64,000 bases of DNA from Borreliella californiensis (GTDB taxonomy: Bacteria > Spirochaetota > Spirochaetia > Borreliales > Borreliaceae). The DNA lies in the NCBI RefSeq assembly GCF_014205885.1, contig NZ_JACHFB010000002.1, positions 345,965-409,964 of the forward strand, read 5' to 3'. The position numbers and the translations under genes are program-made. Shown in pieces: positions 46,327 through 55,186 of this stretch. The notes beneath the pieces are model-generated. The model saw only the letters and a program-made list of their open reading frames with translations. It was not told the DNA's origin and did not search any database. Position 1 is the first letter of the stretch. Each line of letters begins with the position of its first letter.

Positions 46327-46728
46327 ATGCAAGACAGAAAGTTTAGTTTTAGAAAATATTTTTTAATCTTAATATTTTTGATTTTTATTGTTTCGGGCAT
46401 TACTTATTTCTATGCAACACAAATGTTAGAAAAATCTCAAAAGTTTGTTGAAGACAATTTAGATGCTAAGGTTAAATTAGTTGATATGGAAGATTTTTAT
46501 TTTGATTTAAATGAATGTCTAAATATGGATGATTTTTTTATTCCAAGGCCTGATTTTTTAAATGAAAATTTAAATAAGAATTTGGTTGTTGATGGGTTGA
46601 TTAAAAATAAATTTCTTGATGAGAATTTTTTCAAGGATCTTTGGATTAAAAAGGAAAATTTATTTAGGGTTGATATTGAGAAGGAGAATGAAAAATTAAT
46701 AGATAAGATTTTAGAAATTTCCAAATGA
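46327..46728 (+). CDS. Small single-pass membrane protein, unknown
   Basis: This 133-residue protein, not recognised, has a basic start, one membrane helix (YFLILIFLIFIVSGITYFYATQML, about 11-34) and an acidic and Asn/Phe-rich extracytoplasmic tail. No family motif is seen. It lies 25 bp after smc and overlaps the next gene by 4 bp, so it is likely co-expressed with both. By order it matches B31 BB0044. Confidence 0.7.
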   Translation: MQDRKFSFRKYFLILIFLIFIVSGITYFYATQMLEKSQKFVEDNLDAKVKLVDMEDFYFDLNECLNMDDFFIPRPDFLNENLNKNLVVDGLIKNKFLDENFFKDLWIKKENLFRVDIEKENEKLIDKILEISK

Positions 46729-47762
46729 TTAAAATATATTTGATTTATATAAGTTTGCTATTTATTGTTTTTGAAGTTTGTTCTAAGCCGGCTTTTATAA
46801 GTCAAGGTGATTCATATGAGCTTGATTTTAGTAGTAGAGAGATAGATATTAATGTAAATACCAATTCAAAGTTTAATCTTTCTTTTAAAGATGAGTCTTG
46901 GATTTATATTAAAAGCATTGAAAATGAAGCTTTTATTAAGTTGATTAGAGAATCTTATAATAACGGCGTTGTTTTTACTTTTCAAACTTTTAAAAAAGAA
47001 GGCAAAATTAAATTGGTTTTCAGTTATCAAAATGTTAAAGATTCAAGTGAATTTAATAAAATAATTATCTTGAAAATTATAAAGAAGTTTGAAGTTGGAA
47101 TTCCACATAGCGGCGTCGGCCCTAACAAGGACAAGAACATTGGAAGTGTTAATAGTCTTGAACTTGGAAGGGATAGTATTAATGGAGTAACCTCTAAAGA
47201 GATTATTGCCAGGGCTTTGAATTTATCTTACATAAATGATTATAAAGGAGCAATAGATTTGCTTAATAAGTATAATTTTAATGACGATAAATATATTTTA
47301 TTGAAGGCAGAAATTTATTATAAAAATAGGGATTATTTAAAGTCTTATGAAAATTATTTGAAATTGAAGAACAGGTGCTTCCACAGCATTGTTTTTAATC
47401 TAATTAAGCTTGGTATAGAATTAAATATTAAAGAAGAGGTTTTGGAAAACGCCAGATATTTAGTTGAAAAGAATGTTGATTTTTCTGAGAGTATTTATCT
47501 TGAGATCTTTGAATTTTTAGTAACAAGGGGAGAGCATGAGTTTGCTTTAAATTTTAGTTCTCTTTACTTTCCTAAGTATATTAATTCAAGCTTTTCAGAC
47601 AAATATAGTTATTTGTTGGGAAAACTTTATGAGTCTGAGAGCAAGCATAAAGATTTTTTAAAGGCCTTGTATTACTATAAATTGGTTATTGATAATTACC
47701 CTTTTAGTTATTATTATGAGAGAGCTAAGATAAGATATTTGTTTTTAAAGCGGTTTTTTTAG
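46725..47762 (+). CDS. Exported protein with TPR-like C-terminal half
   Basis: This 345-residue protein has a signal peptide (IYLIYISLLFIVFEVCSKPA), a beta-rich N-terminal domain (about 25-125; LDFSSREIDINVNTNSKFNL) and a helical repeat region from about 155 to the end (ALNLSYINDYKGAIDLLNKY, AEIYYKNRDYLKSYENYLKL), TPR or SEL1-like. A short Gly/Asn linker (HSGVGPNKDKNIGS) joins the halves. It probably binds protein or peptidoglycan in the periplasm. It is coupled to the preceding membrane protein by a 4-bp overlap and followed by phoU after 10 bp. By order it matches B31 BB0043. Confidence 0.75.
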   Translation: MIKIYLIYISLLFIVFEVCSKPAFISQGDSYELDFSSREIDINVNTNSKFNLSFKDESWIYIKSIENEAFIKLIRESYNNGVVFTFQTFKKEGKIKLVFSYQNVKDSSEFNKIIILKIIKKFEVGIPHSGVGPNKDKNIGSVNSLELGRDSINGVTSKEIIARALNLSYINDYKGAIDLLNKYNFNDDKYILLKAEIYYKNRDYLKSYENYLKLKNRCFHSIVFNLIKLGIELNIKEEVLENARYLVEKNVDFSESIYLEIFEFLVTRGEHEFALNFSSLYFPKYINSSFSDKYSYLLGKLYESESKHKDFLKALYYYKLVIDNYPFSYYYERAKIRYLFLKRFF

Positions 47763-47772
47763 GAGATACGAT

Positions 47773-48444
47773 ATGATAAGGAGAAGGCTTACTAAACAAC
47801 TTGAAATAATAAAAGATTATCTTTGGGATATGAAAGAATGTGTGCTTAAGATTATAGATGATTCTTTAATAGCCTTGGAATCTAAAGATAAAAATTTAGC
47901 TAAAAAAATAATCAATGAAGATGAAAAAATAATAGATGATTATCAGTACGATATCGAGGATTTGTGTGGAAGAATAATTGCTACTGAGCATCCTGTTGCT
48001 ACAGAGCTTAGAGAAATTTTAGCAATTATTAAAATAATAAGTTCTCTTGAAAGGATTGCAGATCATGCCACTAAGATTGTAAGGGTTGTTCTTCTACTTG
48101 AATCAGATTTAGATGATTTTGATTTTCTTAATCTGTATTTTAAACCTTTAAGAGAAATGGCCGATACAGCTAAAGAAATGTTGTCTGATATTTTTGACGC
48201 ATATTTTGATGGAGATTTTACCAAAATATTAAAGATAGTTAAGTATGACAATATTATAGATAAATTATTTTCAAAGCAGAAAAGTATTGTTATTGATGCA
48301 ATGAAAAAAAATCCTGAAAATTTGGATTATCTTATAAATATTTTATTTTTGAATAGTTTCTTAGAAAGAGTAGGCGATCATGTAGCAACAATTGGCGAAT
48401 TGCTCTATTTTATTAGAATAGGTGAAAAAGTAAACTTAACTTAG
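47773..48444 (+). CDS. phoU: PhoU-family phosphate regulator
   Basis: This 223-residue protein is made of two PhoU three-helix repeats, the first with the E/D-rich pattern ISSLERIADHATKIVRVV and the second with NSFLERVGDHVATIGELLYF; the E..GDH/ADH segments bind metal. PhoU links Pst phosphate uptake to its sensor kinase. Here it is not next to pst genes, and no PhoR/PhoB partner is in the window, so a more direct effect on phosphate transport is possible. AGGAG precedes the ATG. It ends at a large palindrome shared with cheR. Confidence 0.92.
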   Translation: MIRRRLTKQLEIIKDYLWDMKECVLKIIDDSLIALESKDKNLAKKIINEDEKIIDDYQYDIEDLCGRIIATEHPVATELREILAIIKIISSLERIADHATKIVRVVLLLESDLDDFDFLNLYFKPLREMADTAKEMLSDIFDAYFDGDFTKILKIVKYDNIIDKLFSKQKSIVIDAMKKNPENLDYLINILFLNSFLERVGDHVATIGELLYFIRIGEKVNLT

Positions 48445-48504
48445 CAGCACTATTTTTACACCTTTTAGCTAAATAAATTTTACGTAATATAAAATTTATT
48501 TTAT

Positions 48505-48546
48505 TATAAAAAGAATTAATGCTCATGAGCATTAATTCTTTTTATA
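48505..48546. terminator. 42-bp perfect palindrome between phoU and cheR
   Basis: The 21-base arm 48505-48525 is exactly complementary to 48526-48546, centred on GCTCATGAGC. The arms carry A5 and T5 runs, so either strand gives a stem followed by T residues. It lies between convergent genes and includes the last codons and stop of cheR (stop at 48534-48532). A bidirectional intrinsic terminator is the likely role. Confidence 0.85.
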
Positions 48547-49383
48547 GGTGGCAGGCATTATGTATTCAAGATTTTTGTTTCCCCTGATTGTTTCTGAATG
48601 TCCAATTAAAAGATAAGAGCCCTTTTTAAGATAGTAGTTGAATTTATTGGCAAGGTTGTTTCTAGTTTTTTCATCAAAATAGATCATAACATTTCTGCAA
48701 AATATTAGGTCAAATTTTTTGCTAAATGGAAATGTTTCATCCATTAAATTTAATTTTTTAAAGTAAACCATTTTTTTTAAAATTTCTTTAACTTGAAATT
48801 TGTCATCTTGAAGTTGATTTAAATATTTAGTTTTTAAATATTTGGGCAAATTTATTATACGATCTTCAGGATAAATCCCTTCACTAGCTTCATTTAGAAC
48901 ACTAATTGAAATGTCTGTTGCTAAGATTTTGACCTTGAAATTTACTTTATTATGTTCCATGTATTCTTTTAGTATCATTGCAATTGTATAAGGCTCTTCA
49001 CCACTTGAGCAGCCGGCTGACCATATTCTAATTTCTGAGTTTTCTGAGTTTAATATTTTTTCAGTAAGTTTGGGTAATATTTTATTATTTAAAAAATCAA
49101 AATGCTTAGATTCTCTGAAAAAATAGGTATGATTTGTTGATATTTTATCTACTAATTCGATTAATTGAATATTCCCATTGCTTTTTTCTAAAAAGTTGAT
49201 GTATTCAGTAAAATTTTTAAAACCTTTAACTTTCAAAAGGGATGATAATCTGCTTTCAATTAGCAGCTTTTTTTTTTCGCTGAGATTGATTCCAAAATTG
49301 TTGTAAACTATTTTTATTAATCTTAAAAGTTCGTCCTTAGTTATATTTATATTAAGGTTAAATTTGTTTTGATTCATATTCAT
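48532..49383 (-). CDS. cheR: Chemotaxis protein methyltransferase CheR
   Basis: This enzyme methylates glutamates of chemoreceptors with SAM to set adaptation. The N-terminal helical domain (1-90; LSEKKKLLIESRLSSLLK) precedes the SAM domain with IWSAGCSSGEEPYTIAM, LATDIS and FDLIFCRNVMIYFDE. At 283 residues the length is normal; no TPR extension is present. It is a single gene, one of two cheR copies I recall in this genus. The end of the coding sequence lies inside a 42-bp palindrome. A repeat-rich divergent region separates it from the PPIase-like gene. Confidence 0.95.
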   Translation of the reverse strand: MNMNQNKFNLNINITKDELLRLIKIVYNNFGINLSEKKKLLIESRLSSLLKVKGFKNFTEYINFLEKSNGNIQLIELVDKISTNHTYFFRESKHFDFLNNKILPKLTEKILNSENSEIRIWSAGCSSGEEPYTIAMILKEYMEHNKVNFKVKILATDISISVLNEASEGIYPEDRIINLPKYLKTKYLNQLQDDKFQVKEILKKMVYFKKLNLMDETFPFSKKFDLIFCRNVMIYFDEKTRNNLANKFNYYLKKGSYLLIGHSETIRGNKNLEYIMPATYKKN

Positions 49384-49465
49384 ATACTTTTGATTTTATT
49401 CTCCTTTTTATCCAGAGAGATTTGTTTTTATATTAGAAATGTAAATATTTTTTTAGTTCTATAAT

Positions 49466-49486
49466 ACTTAAGCGTATAGCTTAAGT
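49466..49486. repeat. 8-bp inverted repeat in cheR upstream region
   Basis: ACTTAAGC-gtata-GCTTAAGT is perfectly symmetrical. It lies in the 187-bp divergent region between cheR and the SurA/PpiD-like gene, 8 bp before a tandem 17-bp repeat. Confidence 0.7.
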
Positions 49487-49493
49487 TAGATAT

Positions 49494-49527
49494 TTCAATT
49501 GCAATAATTTTTCAATTGTGATAATTT
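49494..49527. repeat. Tandem 17-bp direct repeat in divergent region
   Basis: Two adjacent copies, TTCAATTGCAATAATTT (49494-49510) and TTCAATTGTGATAATTT (49511-49527), differ only at positions 9-10. Each contains the palindrome CAATTG. They are possible regulator-binding sites for cheR or the divergent gene. Confidence 0.75.
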
Positions 49528-49570
49528 AGTAGTTAAATTATTAGTATGCTTACTTATTAAGGGTTGTTTT

Positions 49571-51073
49571 ATGCGAAAAAGAAGTAGAAAAGTCAAAAAT
49601 GATTTACTTGAGCTTGAATCTAAAGAAAAAAAAGTTGGTATGTGGGGTATTTTTGCTCTTATTTTAATTGTTTTCGGATTTATTATTGCACCTTTACTTC
49701 CAGGGATATTTGATAATGCTCATTCATCGGGTTTAAAATTTGGTTCTTATAAAGGTCAACCTATTTACTATAAAAAAGATAGTAAGTTTGCCAAATATGT
49801 TAAATATTATTCAAATCTTTATTCTAGATTGCAGGGCAATGCTAAAAATATTAATACAGATTATAATGCCTGGTATTTGGCATTTATGAAATATGTTGAG
49901 GATCTTGCTTTTTTAGACTTAGTAAAAAAATATAATTTTTATATTTCTAAGGAAATGCTGAATAAAAATCTACTCAGATCTCCAGAATATTTAGACTCTA
50001 GTGGAAATTTCAGTTCTAAAAGATATAATAAAGTTTCTGATTATCAAAAAGTTAAAATTTATGATGATATGGTGGAAAATATATTGTTTTCTAATGTGAA
50101 AATTTTTTTAAATAGTAATTTGATATTTCCCGATTCTCTTTTTGATCTGATTAAAGATATGAGCACTGTAGAAAGGCATATTTCATATCTTTCTCTTTCC
50201 TATCAGGATTTTTCTAATAAAGAGGTAATATCTTATGCTGAGAAAAATTTAAATTTATTCAAACGTATATCGCTTGCGTCTATTCGTTTTAAAAATATGA
50301 ATGATGCTCGGAATGCTTATGATAAGCTATTAAACAAAACCCCATTTGAAGAGCTTGCTAAGCTTTATTCAGATGATATAGCTAATTTCAAGGGCGTTGT
50401 TTCTTTGGATAAATATTATTTTGATTTAGATCTTAATGTTGAAAAGAAAGAAGATCTAAATTCCATTTTTTCTTTAAGAGAAGGTGAATTTAGTAAGCCT
50501 ATTAAGATTAGAAATAAAAATGAATATCAAATATATAAGGCATTTGGTAATATTCATGATTTTGATAAAAATTCAGATCGTGATATTAGTTCTATTAAAA
50601 ATTACATTGAAACTTATGAACCAAGAGTTATTGAAGGTTATTTGGAAAATAAGCTAAATGATTTTCTTGGTGACGTTAAATTTAGCAGTTTAAGCCAAGT
50701 TCTTGAAAAATATCAGCTTAGCTTAAAAGAAGAAATTGTTAATTTATCTTATAATGTTAACATTTATCCCAATACTTTAAAAGAGTTGGTTGAGTTTAAT
50801 AATAGCAAGTCTTTTTATAGTATTATTTTTGGATTAAAAGAAAATTCTTGGTCTAAGCCTTTTGTAGCAAATAAAAAAGTTTATTTATTTTTTCTTAAGT
50901 CAGCCAAAAAAAGATCTAATAGACTCAAAGAAGAGATCAAAAATGAAAAACTTATTGACAATTTTAACATTGCAAATAGTGGTTTGATTACAGATTTTTT
51001 GCTAAATAAAAAAGATTTTGTTAATAATTTTAATGAGTCGTTTTTTGCTTTGCAAAACTTTAGTCAAAATTAA
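49571..51073 (+). CDS. Membrane-anchored SurA_N/PpiD-like chaperone
   Basis: The 500-residue protein has a basic cytoplasmic tail, one membrane helix at about 24-44 (MWGIFALILIVFGFIIAPLLPG) and a long periplasmic part. Residues about 100-200 are helical and SurA_N-like, and residues about 225-330 look like a parvulin-type domain (SLASIRFKNMNDARNAYDKL...FEELAKLYSDD...FSLREGEFSKPI). This is the PpiD layout: a periplasmic folding helper near the Sec channel. Isomerase activity is not assured because the parvulin motif is degenerate. The next gene starts 3 bp after it. By order it matches B31 BB0039. Confidence 0.82.
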   Translation: MRKRSRKVKNDLLELESKEKKVGMWGIFALILIVFGFIIAPLLPGIFDNAHSSGLKFGSYKGQPIYYKKDSKFAKYVKYYSNLYSRLQGNAKNINTDYNAWYLAFMKYVEDLAFLDLVKKYNFYISKEMLNKNLLRSPEYLDSSGNFSSKRYNKVSDYQKVKIYDDMVENILFSNVKIFLNSNLIFPDSLFDLIKDMSTVERHISYLSLSYQDFSNKEVISYAEKNLNLFKRISLASIRFKNMNDARNAYDKLLNKTPFEELAKLYSDDIANFKGVVSLDKYYFDLDLNVEKKEDLNSIFSLREGEFSKPIKIRNKNEYQIYKAFGNIHDFDKNSDRDISSIKNYIETYEPRVIEGYLENKLNDFLGDVKFSSLSQVLEKYQLSLKEEIVNLSYNVNIYPNTLKELVEFNNSKSFYSIIFGLKENSWSKPFVANKKVYLFFLKSAKKRSNRLKEEIKNEKLIDNFNIANSGLITDFLLNKKDFVNNFNESFFALQNFSQN

Positions 51074-51076
51074 GAA

Positions 51077-52615
51077 ATGAATTTTATGACAAAGGTTTTG
51101 GTTGTTAGTGTAATTGCTCTGAGTAAGGATAAAGCGTTAATTCGGTTTTATAATTATTTTTATAAATTTTTATTTTTATTCTTTTTTTTTACATTGCTTG
51201 CTTGTACCAAAGTGAGCAAAGATTTTATTGTTTTTAATAAAGATGTAAAATCTTCTTCCAGAATCGATAATCCAAATTCTAATGTTTTAGAAGTTAATAA
51301 AATGGAAGATTTTTTTGGAGATATTATAGATTTAAAAGGTTATAAGATTCTTTTAGTTCAGCAGGAAAATTTAAATTTAGATGTGTATTTTGAACAGGTG
51401 GTTTTAGCTCAAAATTTTTCAAATCTTAATGCGTATTTGTTTATTATTGGTTTTGATCCTAAAGTTAAAGTCGGAAAGATTCTTTTTAAAACTCAAATAG
51501 ATATTGATCCAAAAAATTCTTATAACATGTATCTTGAAGATATTACAGGCGATTATGATTTCAATATAGTTGTTCAGGGATTTTTAAAAGATAAATCTGT
51601 TTTGTATGTTTTTCAAAAATCTGTTTTAAATGATGTTTCTTCTTATAAGCCTATATTTTTTGACAAAGTTAATGGAACTATTCTTATCAATAAGTATGCA
51701 AGATCGTCGGCTTATGAAGAAAACAGATCAAGAGAAAGCTATTCTATTTCTTTAGAAAAATATGAAAAAGTGGGGGAAGATTTAATAATCAGCAAGATTG
51801 AAAAATATGAATATTCTCATGTTCAGGGCATATATTATCTTTCTTCTGTGAGTGAAAAAGTTGGTAAAATTGATAATAATATTTATAAAACTTTAAAGAA
51901 TTTAAGAAAAGATGAAGTTTATAAATTTTTGCATGGAGTTTGGTATGATGTTCATGGCTATAATAAAAAGCATAGCAGAGATATTGAGGAAGTTTTATTC
52001 TTGTCTTTTGAAAGGCAATCAAGCGAGATTAATCTTTTTAGAAAAAATTCTCAAGAAGTTGCAAAGATTGAATATATTTCAAAACCTGCTTACAATACTC
52101 TTAATGTTAGTGCAAAGTCTCTTTTTTCAGATTTGATAGTTTACAACTTTTGGATAAAAATTGTAGATAAAGAAAATATTGAAATCAAAATTGACACTAG
52201 TACGAATTCTTATGATAATAGTGGATTTTCGGGGGCATTTAAGAGATTTGATGAGAATGTCTTAAATGTTAAAAAAGGGGGTAGTGATGTTTATTTTATT
52301 CCTAGTGGAAATTACGTGTATAAGGACAAAATTTATGATTTTTCTTACCCCCATTTAACTTATATTGATGAGAATAAAATTTATTATGGTATTTTTAATA
52401 TTTTTCCTTTAAAAAATAATTTTGTTCTTGAATATGAGATTGACATGGGTAGTTACAAACTTGTTGAATCTTTTTTTCTTGAGCATAATGAAAGAGTTGT
52501 TCAAAAGCAAAAATTTTCTACAATCATTTTAAATCCTATTAAAATTTTAAAAGATGATGTAAGCTTAGTTAAAGGGCAAAAATTAAAGCTCGAGCGAATA
52601 GAAAAAATAGGATAA
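51077..52615 (+). CDS. Predicted lipoprotein, unknown function
   Basis: The ATG-started frame gives 512 residues, but the signal peptide begins only near residue 22: [21 protein letters not shown], with lipobox LLAC (C43). AAGGA at 51125-51129 lies 10 nt before an ATT at 51140 that would start exactly at this signal peptide, so the real protein may be 491 residues, with lipidated C22. The mature part is beta-rich and not recognised (repeated V/I-x-[FY] strands, for example [21 protein letters not shown]). It follows the PpiD-like gene by 3 bp and precedes plsC by 8 bp. By order it matches B31 BB0038. Confidence 0.75.
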   Translation: MNFMTKVLVVSVIALSKDKALIRFYNYFYKFLFLFFFFTLLACTKVSKDFIVFNKDVKSSSRIDNPNSNVLEVNKMEDFFGDIIDLKGYKILLVQQENLNLDVYFEQVVLAQNFSNLNAYLFIIGFDPKVKVGKILFKTQIDIDPKNSYNMYLEDITGDYDFNIVVQGFLKDKSVLYVFQKSVLNDVSSYKPIFFDKVNGTILINKYARSSAYEENRSRESYSISLEKYEKVGEDLIISKIEKYEYSHVQGIYYLSSVSEKVGKIDNNIYKTLKNLRKDEVYKFLHGVWYDVHGYNKKHSRDIEEVLFLSFERQSSEINLFRKNSQEVAKIEYISKPAYNTLNVSAKSLFSDLIVYNFWIKIVDKENIEIKIDTSTNSYDNSGFSGAFKRFDENVLNVKKGGSDVYFIPSGNYVYKDKIYDFSYPHLTYIDENKIYYGIFNIFPLKNNFVLEYEIDMGSYKLVESFFLEHNERVVQKQKFSTIILNPIKILKDDVSLVKGQKLKLERIEKIG

Positions 52616-52623
52616 TAGTTTTT

Positions 52624-53370
52624 ATGAAAATATTGAGAAGTATTATAACTTATTTTAATGTTTTGTTGTTTTTTTTGATTTTAATTTTTTTTTTATTTCC
52701 TCTTTACTTGGTTTGTAAAATTTTTTTACTTGAGAGTTATGTTGTTAGACTTAGTTTCATTATGATGCGGGCTTGCATTAAAATTAGCTTATGGCTTGCT
52801 GGAATTAAAATTATTGTTACGGGTTCTGAGAATATTCCTAAAAAAAGCAATGTAATAATAATGGGAAATCATATTGCGGCTATGGACCCTTTAATTTTTA
52901 TTTATACTTTTGCCTGTCCATTTGTAATATTGGCAAAACATTCTTTGCTTAGGGTTCCTTTTGTGAATATTGTTTTGATTGTTATGGGCGTTATTTTTGT
53001 TAATAGAAGGAGCATAAGATCTGCTGCTGCTGCTGAGGCTAAGGCAATAAAGGTTATGAGAGAAGGCAGATCTATAGGAATTTTCCCTGAAGGTACTAGA
53101 AATAGAGGGGGGGATACTAAGGTTTTTAAAAAAGGTGCAATTAAGATGGCATTAAAGACAGGAACATCAATTCTTCCTGTCACTCTTTATAATACTAATA
53201 ACTTTTTTATTAAAAGTATTATTTTTAATTCTGGGCTATCTGTTTATATTCATATTCATCCTTTGATAGATATTTTAAAATTAAATGAGTATGAAAAAGA
53301 GAATCTAACCAGTATTATTAGAGATCAAATAGTTAAAAAGCTTGAAACTATTAAAACTATTAAAATTTAA
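52624..53370 (+). CDS. plsC: 1-acyl-sn-glycerol-3-phosphate acyltransferase
   Basis: The enzyme adds the second acyl chain to make phosphatidic acid. The N-terminal hydrophobic region (about 8-35 and 45-60) anchors it to the membrane. Catalytic block I is GNHIAAMDPL (HxxxxD), block II is around VIFVNRRSIR, and block III is FPEGTRNRGG. At 248 residues the length is normal. It lies between the lipoprotein gene and parE, with AGGA upstream of the ATG. Confidence 0.95.
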   Translation: MKILRSIITYFNVLLFFLILIFFLFPLYLVCKIFLLESYVVRLSFIMMRACIKISLWLAGIKIIVTGSENIPKKSNVIIMGNHIAAMDPLIFIYTFACPFVILAKHSLLRVPFVNIVLIVMGVIFVNRRSIRSAAAAEAKAIKVMREGRSIGIFPEGTRNRGGDTKVFKKGAIKMALKTGTSILPVTLYNTNNFFIKSIIFNSGLSVYIHIHPLIDILKLNEYEKENLTSIIRDQIVKKLETIKTIKI

Positions 53371-53386
53371 TTAAGCAAGGATTTAG

Positions 53387-55186
53387 ATGAAGACTCAAAA
53401 TTATGATGAAAGTAAAATAATCACCTTATCTTCTCTTGAACATATTAGATTAAGATCTGGTATGTATATTGGACGTTTGGGAGATGGCTCTAATATTGAT
53501 GATGGTATTTATGTTTTAATTAAAGAGATAATAGACAATTCAATTGATGAGTTTATTATGGGTTATGGAAATGAAATTTTTATAAAAAAAGAAGATAATC
53601 TTATTTCTATTAGGGATTATGGTAGAGGAATTCCTCTTGGAAAAGTTATTGAGAGTGTTTCGGTTATTAACACTGGAGCCAAGTATAATGATGATGTTTT
53701 TCAATTTTCTGTAGGGCTAAATGGGGTTGGGACTAAGGCAGTTAATGCTTTAAGTTCAAAATTTTTAGTAAGATCAACAAGAAATGGCAAATCTTTTGAG
53801 GCTTTGTTTTCTAAGGGGAAATTATTGGAATCTAGAGAAATAAAATCTTCTGATAAAGATGGCACTTATGTTGAGTTTTTAGCAGACTTAGAAATATTTG
53901 GAAAATATTCTTATAGTGAAGATTTTCTCAAGAGGAGATTTTTCCATTATGTTTGTTTGAATAAGGGACTTATTATAAACTATAATGAACAAATTTTTGA
54001 ATCTAAAAATGGTCTTTTAGATTTTTTGAATTCAGAAATTAAAAGTGATGATTTACTTTATGATATTGTTTACTATTCTAGTAAAACTTTGGAATTTGCT
54101 TTTTCCCATACAAATAATTATGGGGAAACTTATTTTTCATTTGTTAATGGGCAATATACCAACGATGGAGGTACCCATCAGACTGGTTTTAGAGAGGGCT
54201 TTGTAAGAGCTATTAACGATTTTCTTAAAAAAACATATTCCTCAACAGATATTAGGGAAGGACTTGTTGCAACTCTTTCTGTTAAAATTAAAGATCCAAT
54301 ATTTGAAAGTCAAACTAAGAATAAGCTTGGAAATGTTGAAACTAGGGGCAATGTTGCAAAGGAAGTACAGAAGATAATTTCTGAGATTTTATATAAAGAT
54401 AAAATACTTGCAAAATTAATTGAGAAAAAAGTAGTTGATAATGAGCGACTTAGAAAAGAGCTAAGTAGTGTAAGAAAAGAAGCAAGAGAGAGAGCAAAAA
54501 AAATATCTTTTAAAATTCCCAAACTTAAGGATTGTAAATTTCATTTTAATGACAGCAGTAAGCAGTCAGAACAAACCATGATTTTCTTAACAGAGGGGGA
54601 CTCTGCAACAGGTTCAATGGTGTCTTGTAGAGATGTTTATACTCAGGCTATATTTTCTCTTAGAGGAAAACCTCAAAATATGTTTGAAAAGAATAAATCT
54701 GAGATATACAAAAATGAAGAGCTTTATAACATGATGGTAGCTCTTGGCATTGAAGAATCAATTGAAAATTTAAGGTACAATAAGGTTGTAATAGCAACCG
54801 ATGCAGATTTTGATGGATTTCATATTAGAAATTTGTTGTTAACTTTTTTCTTGACTTTTTTTGAAGATTTAATTTTAAATGGTCATATGTATATTTTAGA
54901 AACTCCTCTTTTTAGGGTTAGGAACAAAAAAATCACTATCTATTGTTATTCTGAGGAAGAAAAGCAAAAAGCCATTCTAGAGCTTAAAGGGGGATGTGAA
55001 GTAACAAGGTTTAAAGGCCTTGGTGAAATTTCTCCAAATGAATTTAAAGGTTTTATTGATATTAATAGCATTAAGCTTACAAAGGTGGACCTTTTTAATA
55101 TTAAAGAAATAAAAGAGAAATTGGGTTTTTATATGGGGCAAAATACTCCTGAGAGGCGGAATTTTATTATGGAGAATTTGATTTAA
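53387..55186 (+). CDS. parE: DNA topoisomerase IV subunit B
   Basis: This ATPase subunit of the chromosome-decatenating topoisomerase has a GHKL fold with EIIDNSIDEF, RDYGRGIPLG and GLNGVGTKAVNALS, and the TOPRIM domain with TEGDSATGS and DADFDGFHIRNLLL. At 599 residues it matches ParE length. Assignment to Topo IV rather than gyrase rests on the partner's short length and on my memory of B31 gene order, where gyrBA is elsewhere. AAGGA lies before the ATG. Its stop shares one base with the parC ATG (TAATG). Confidence 0.95.
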   Translation: MKTQNYDESKIITLSSLEHIRLRSGMYIGRLGDGSNIDDGIYVLIKEIIDNSIDEFIMGYGNEIFIKKEDNLISIRDYGRGIPLGKVIESVSVINTGAKYNDDVFQFSVGLNGVGTKAVNALSSKFLVRSTRNGKSFEALFSKGKLLESREIKSSDKDGTYVEFLADLEIFGKYSYSEDFLKRRFFHYVCLNKGLIINYNEQIFESKNGLLDFLNSEIKSDDLLYDIVYYSSKTLEFAFSHTNNYGETYFSFVNGQYTNDGGTHQTGFREGFVRAINDFLKKTYSSTDIREGLVATLSVKIKDPIFESQTKNKLGNVETRGNVAKEVQKIISEILYKDKILAKLIEKKVVDNERLRKELSSVRKEARERAKKISFKIPKLKDCKFHFNDSSKQSEQTMIFLTEGDSATGSMVSCRDVYTQAIFSLRGKPQNMFEKNKSEIYKNEELYNMMVALGIEESIENLRYNKVVIATDADFDGFHIRNLLLTFFLTFFEDLILNGHMYILETPLFRVRNKKITIYCYSEEEKQKAILELKGGCEVTRFKGLGEISPNEFKGFIDINSIKLTKVDLFNIKEIKEKLGFYMGQNTPERRNFIMENLI

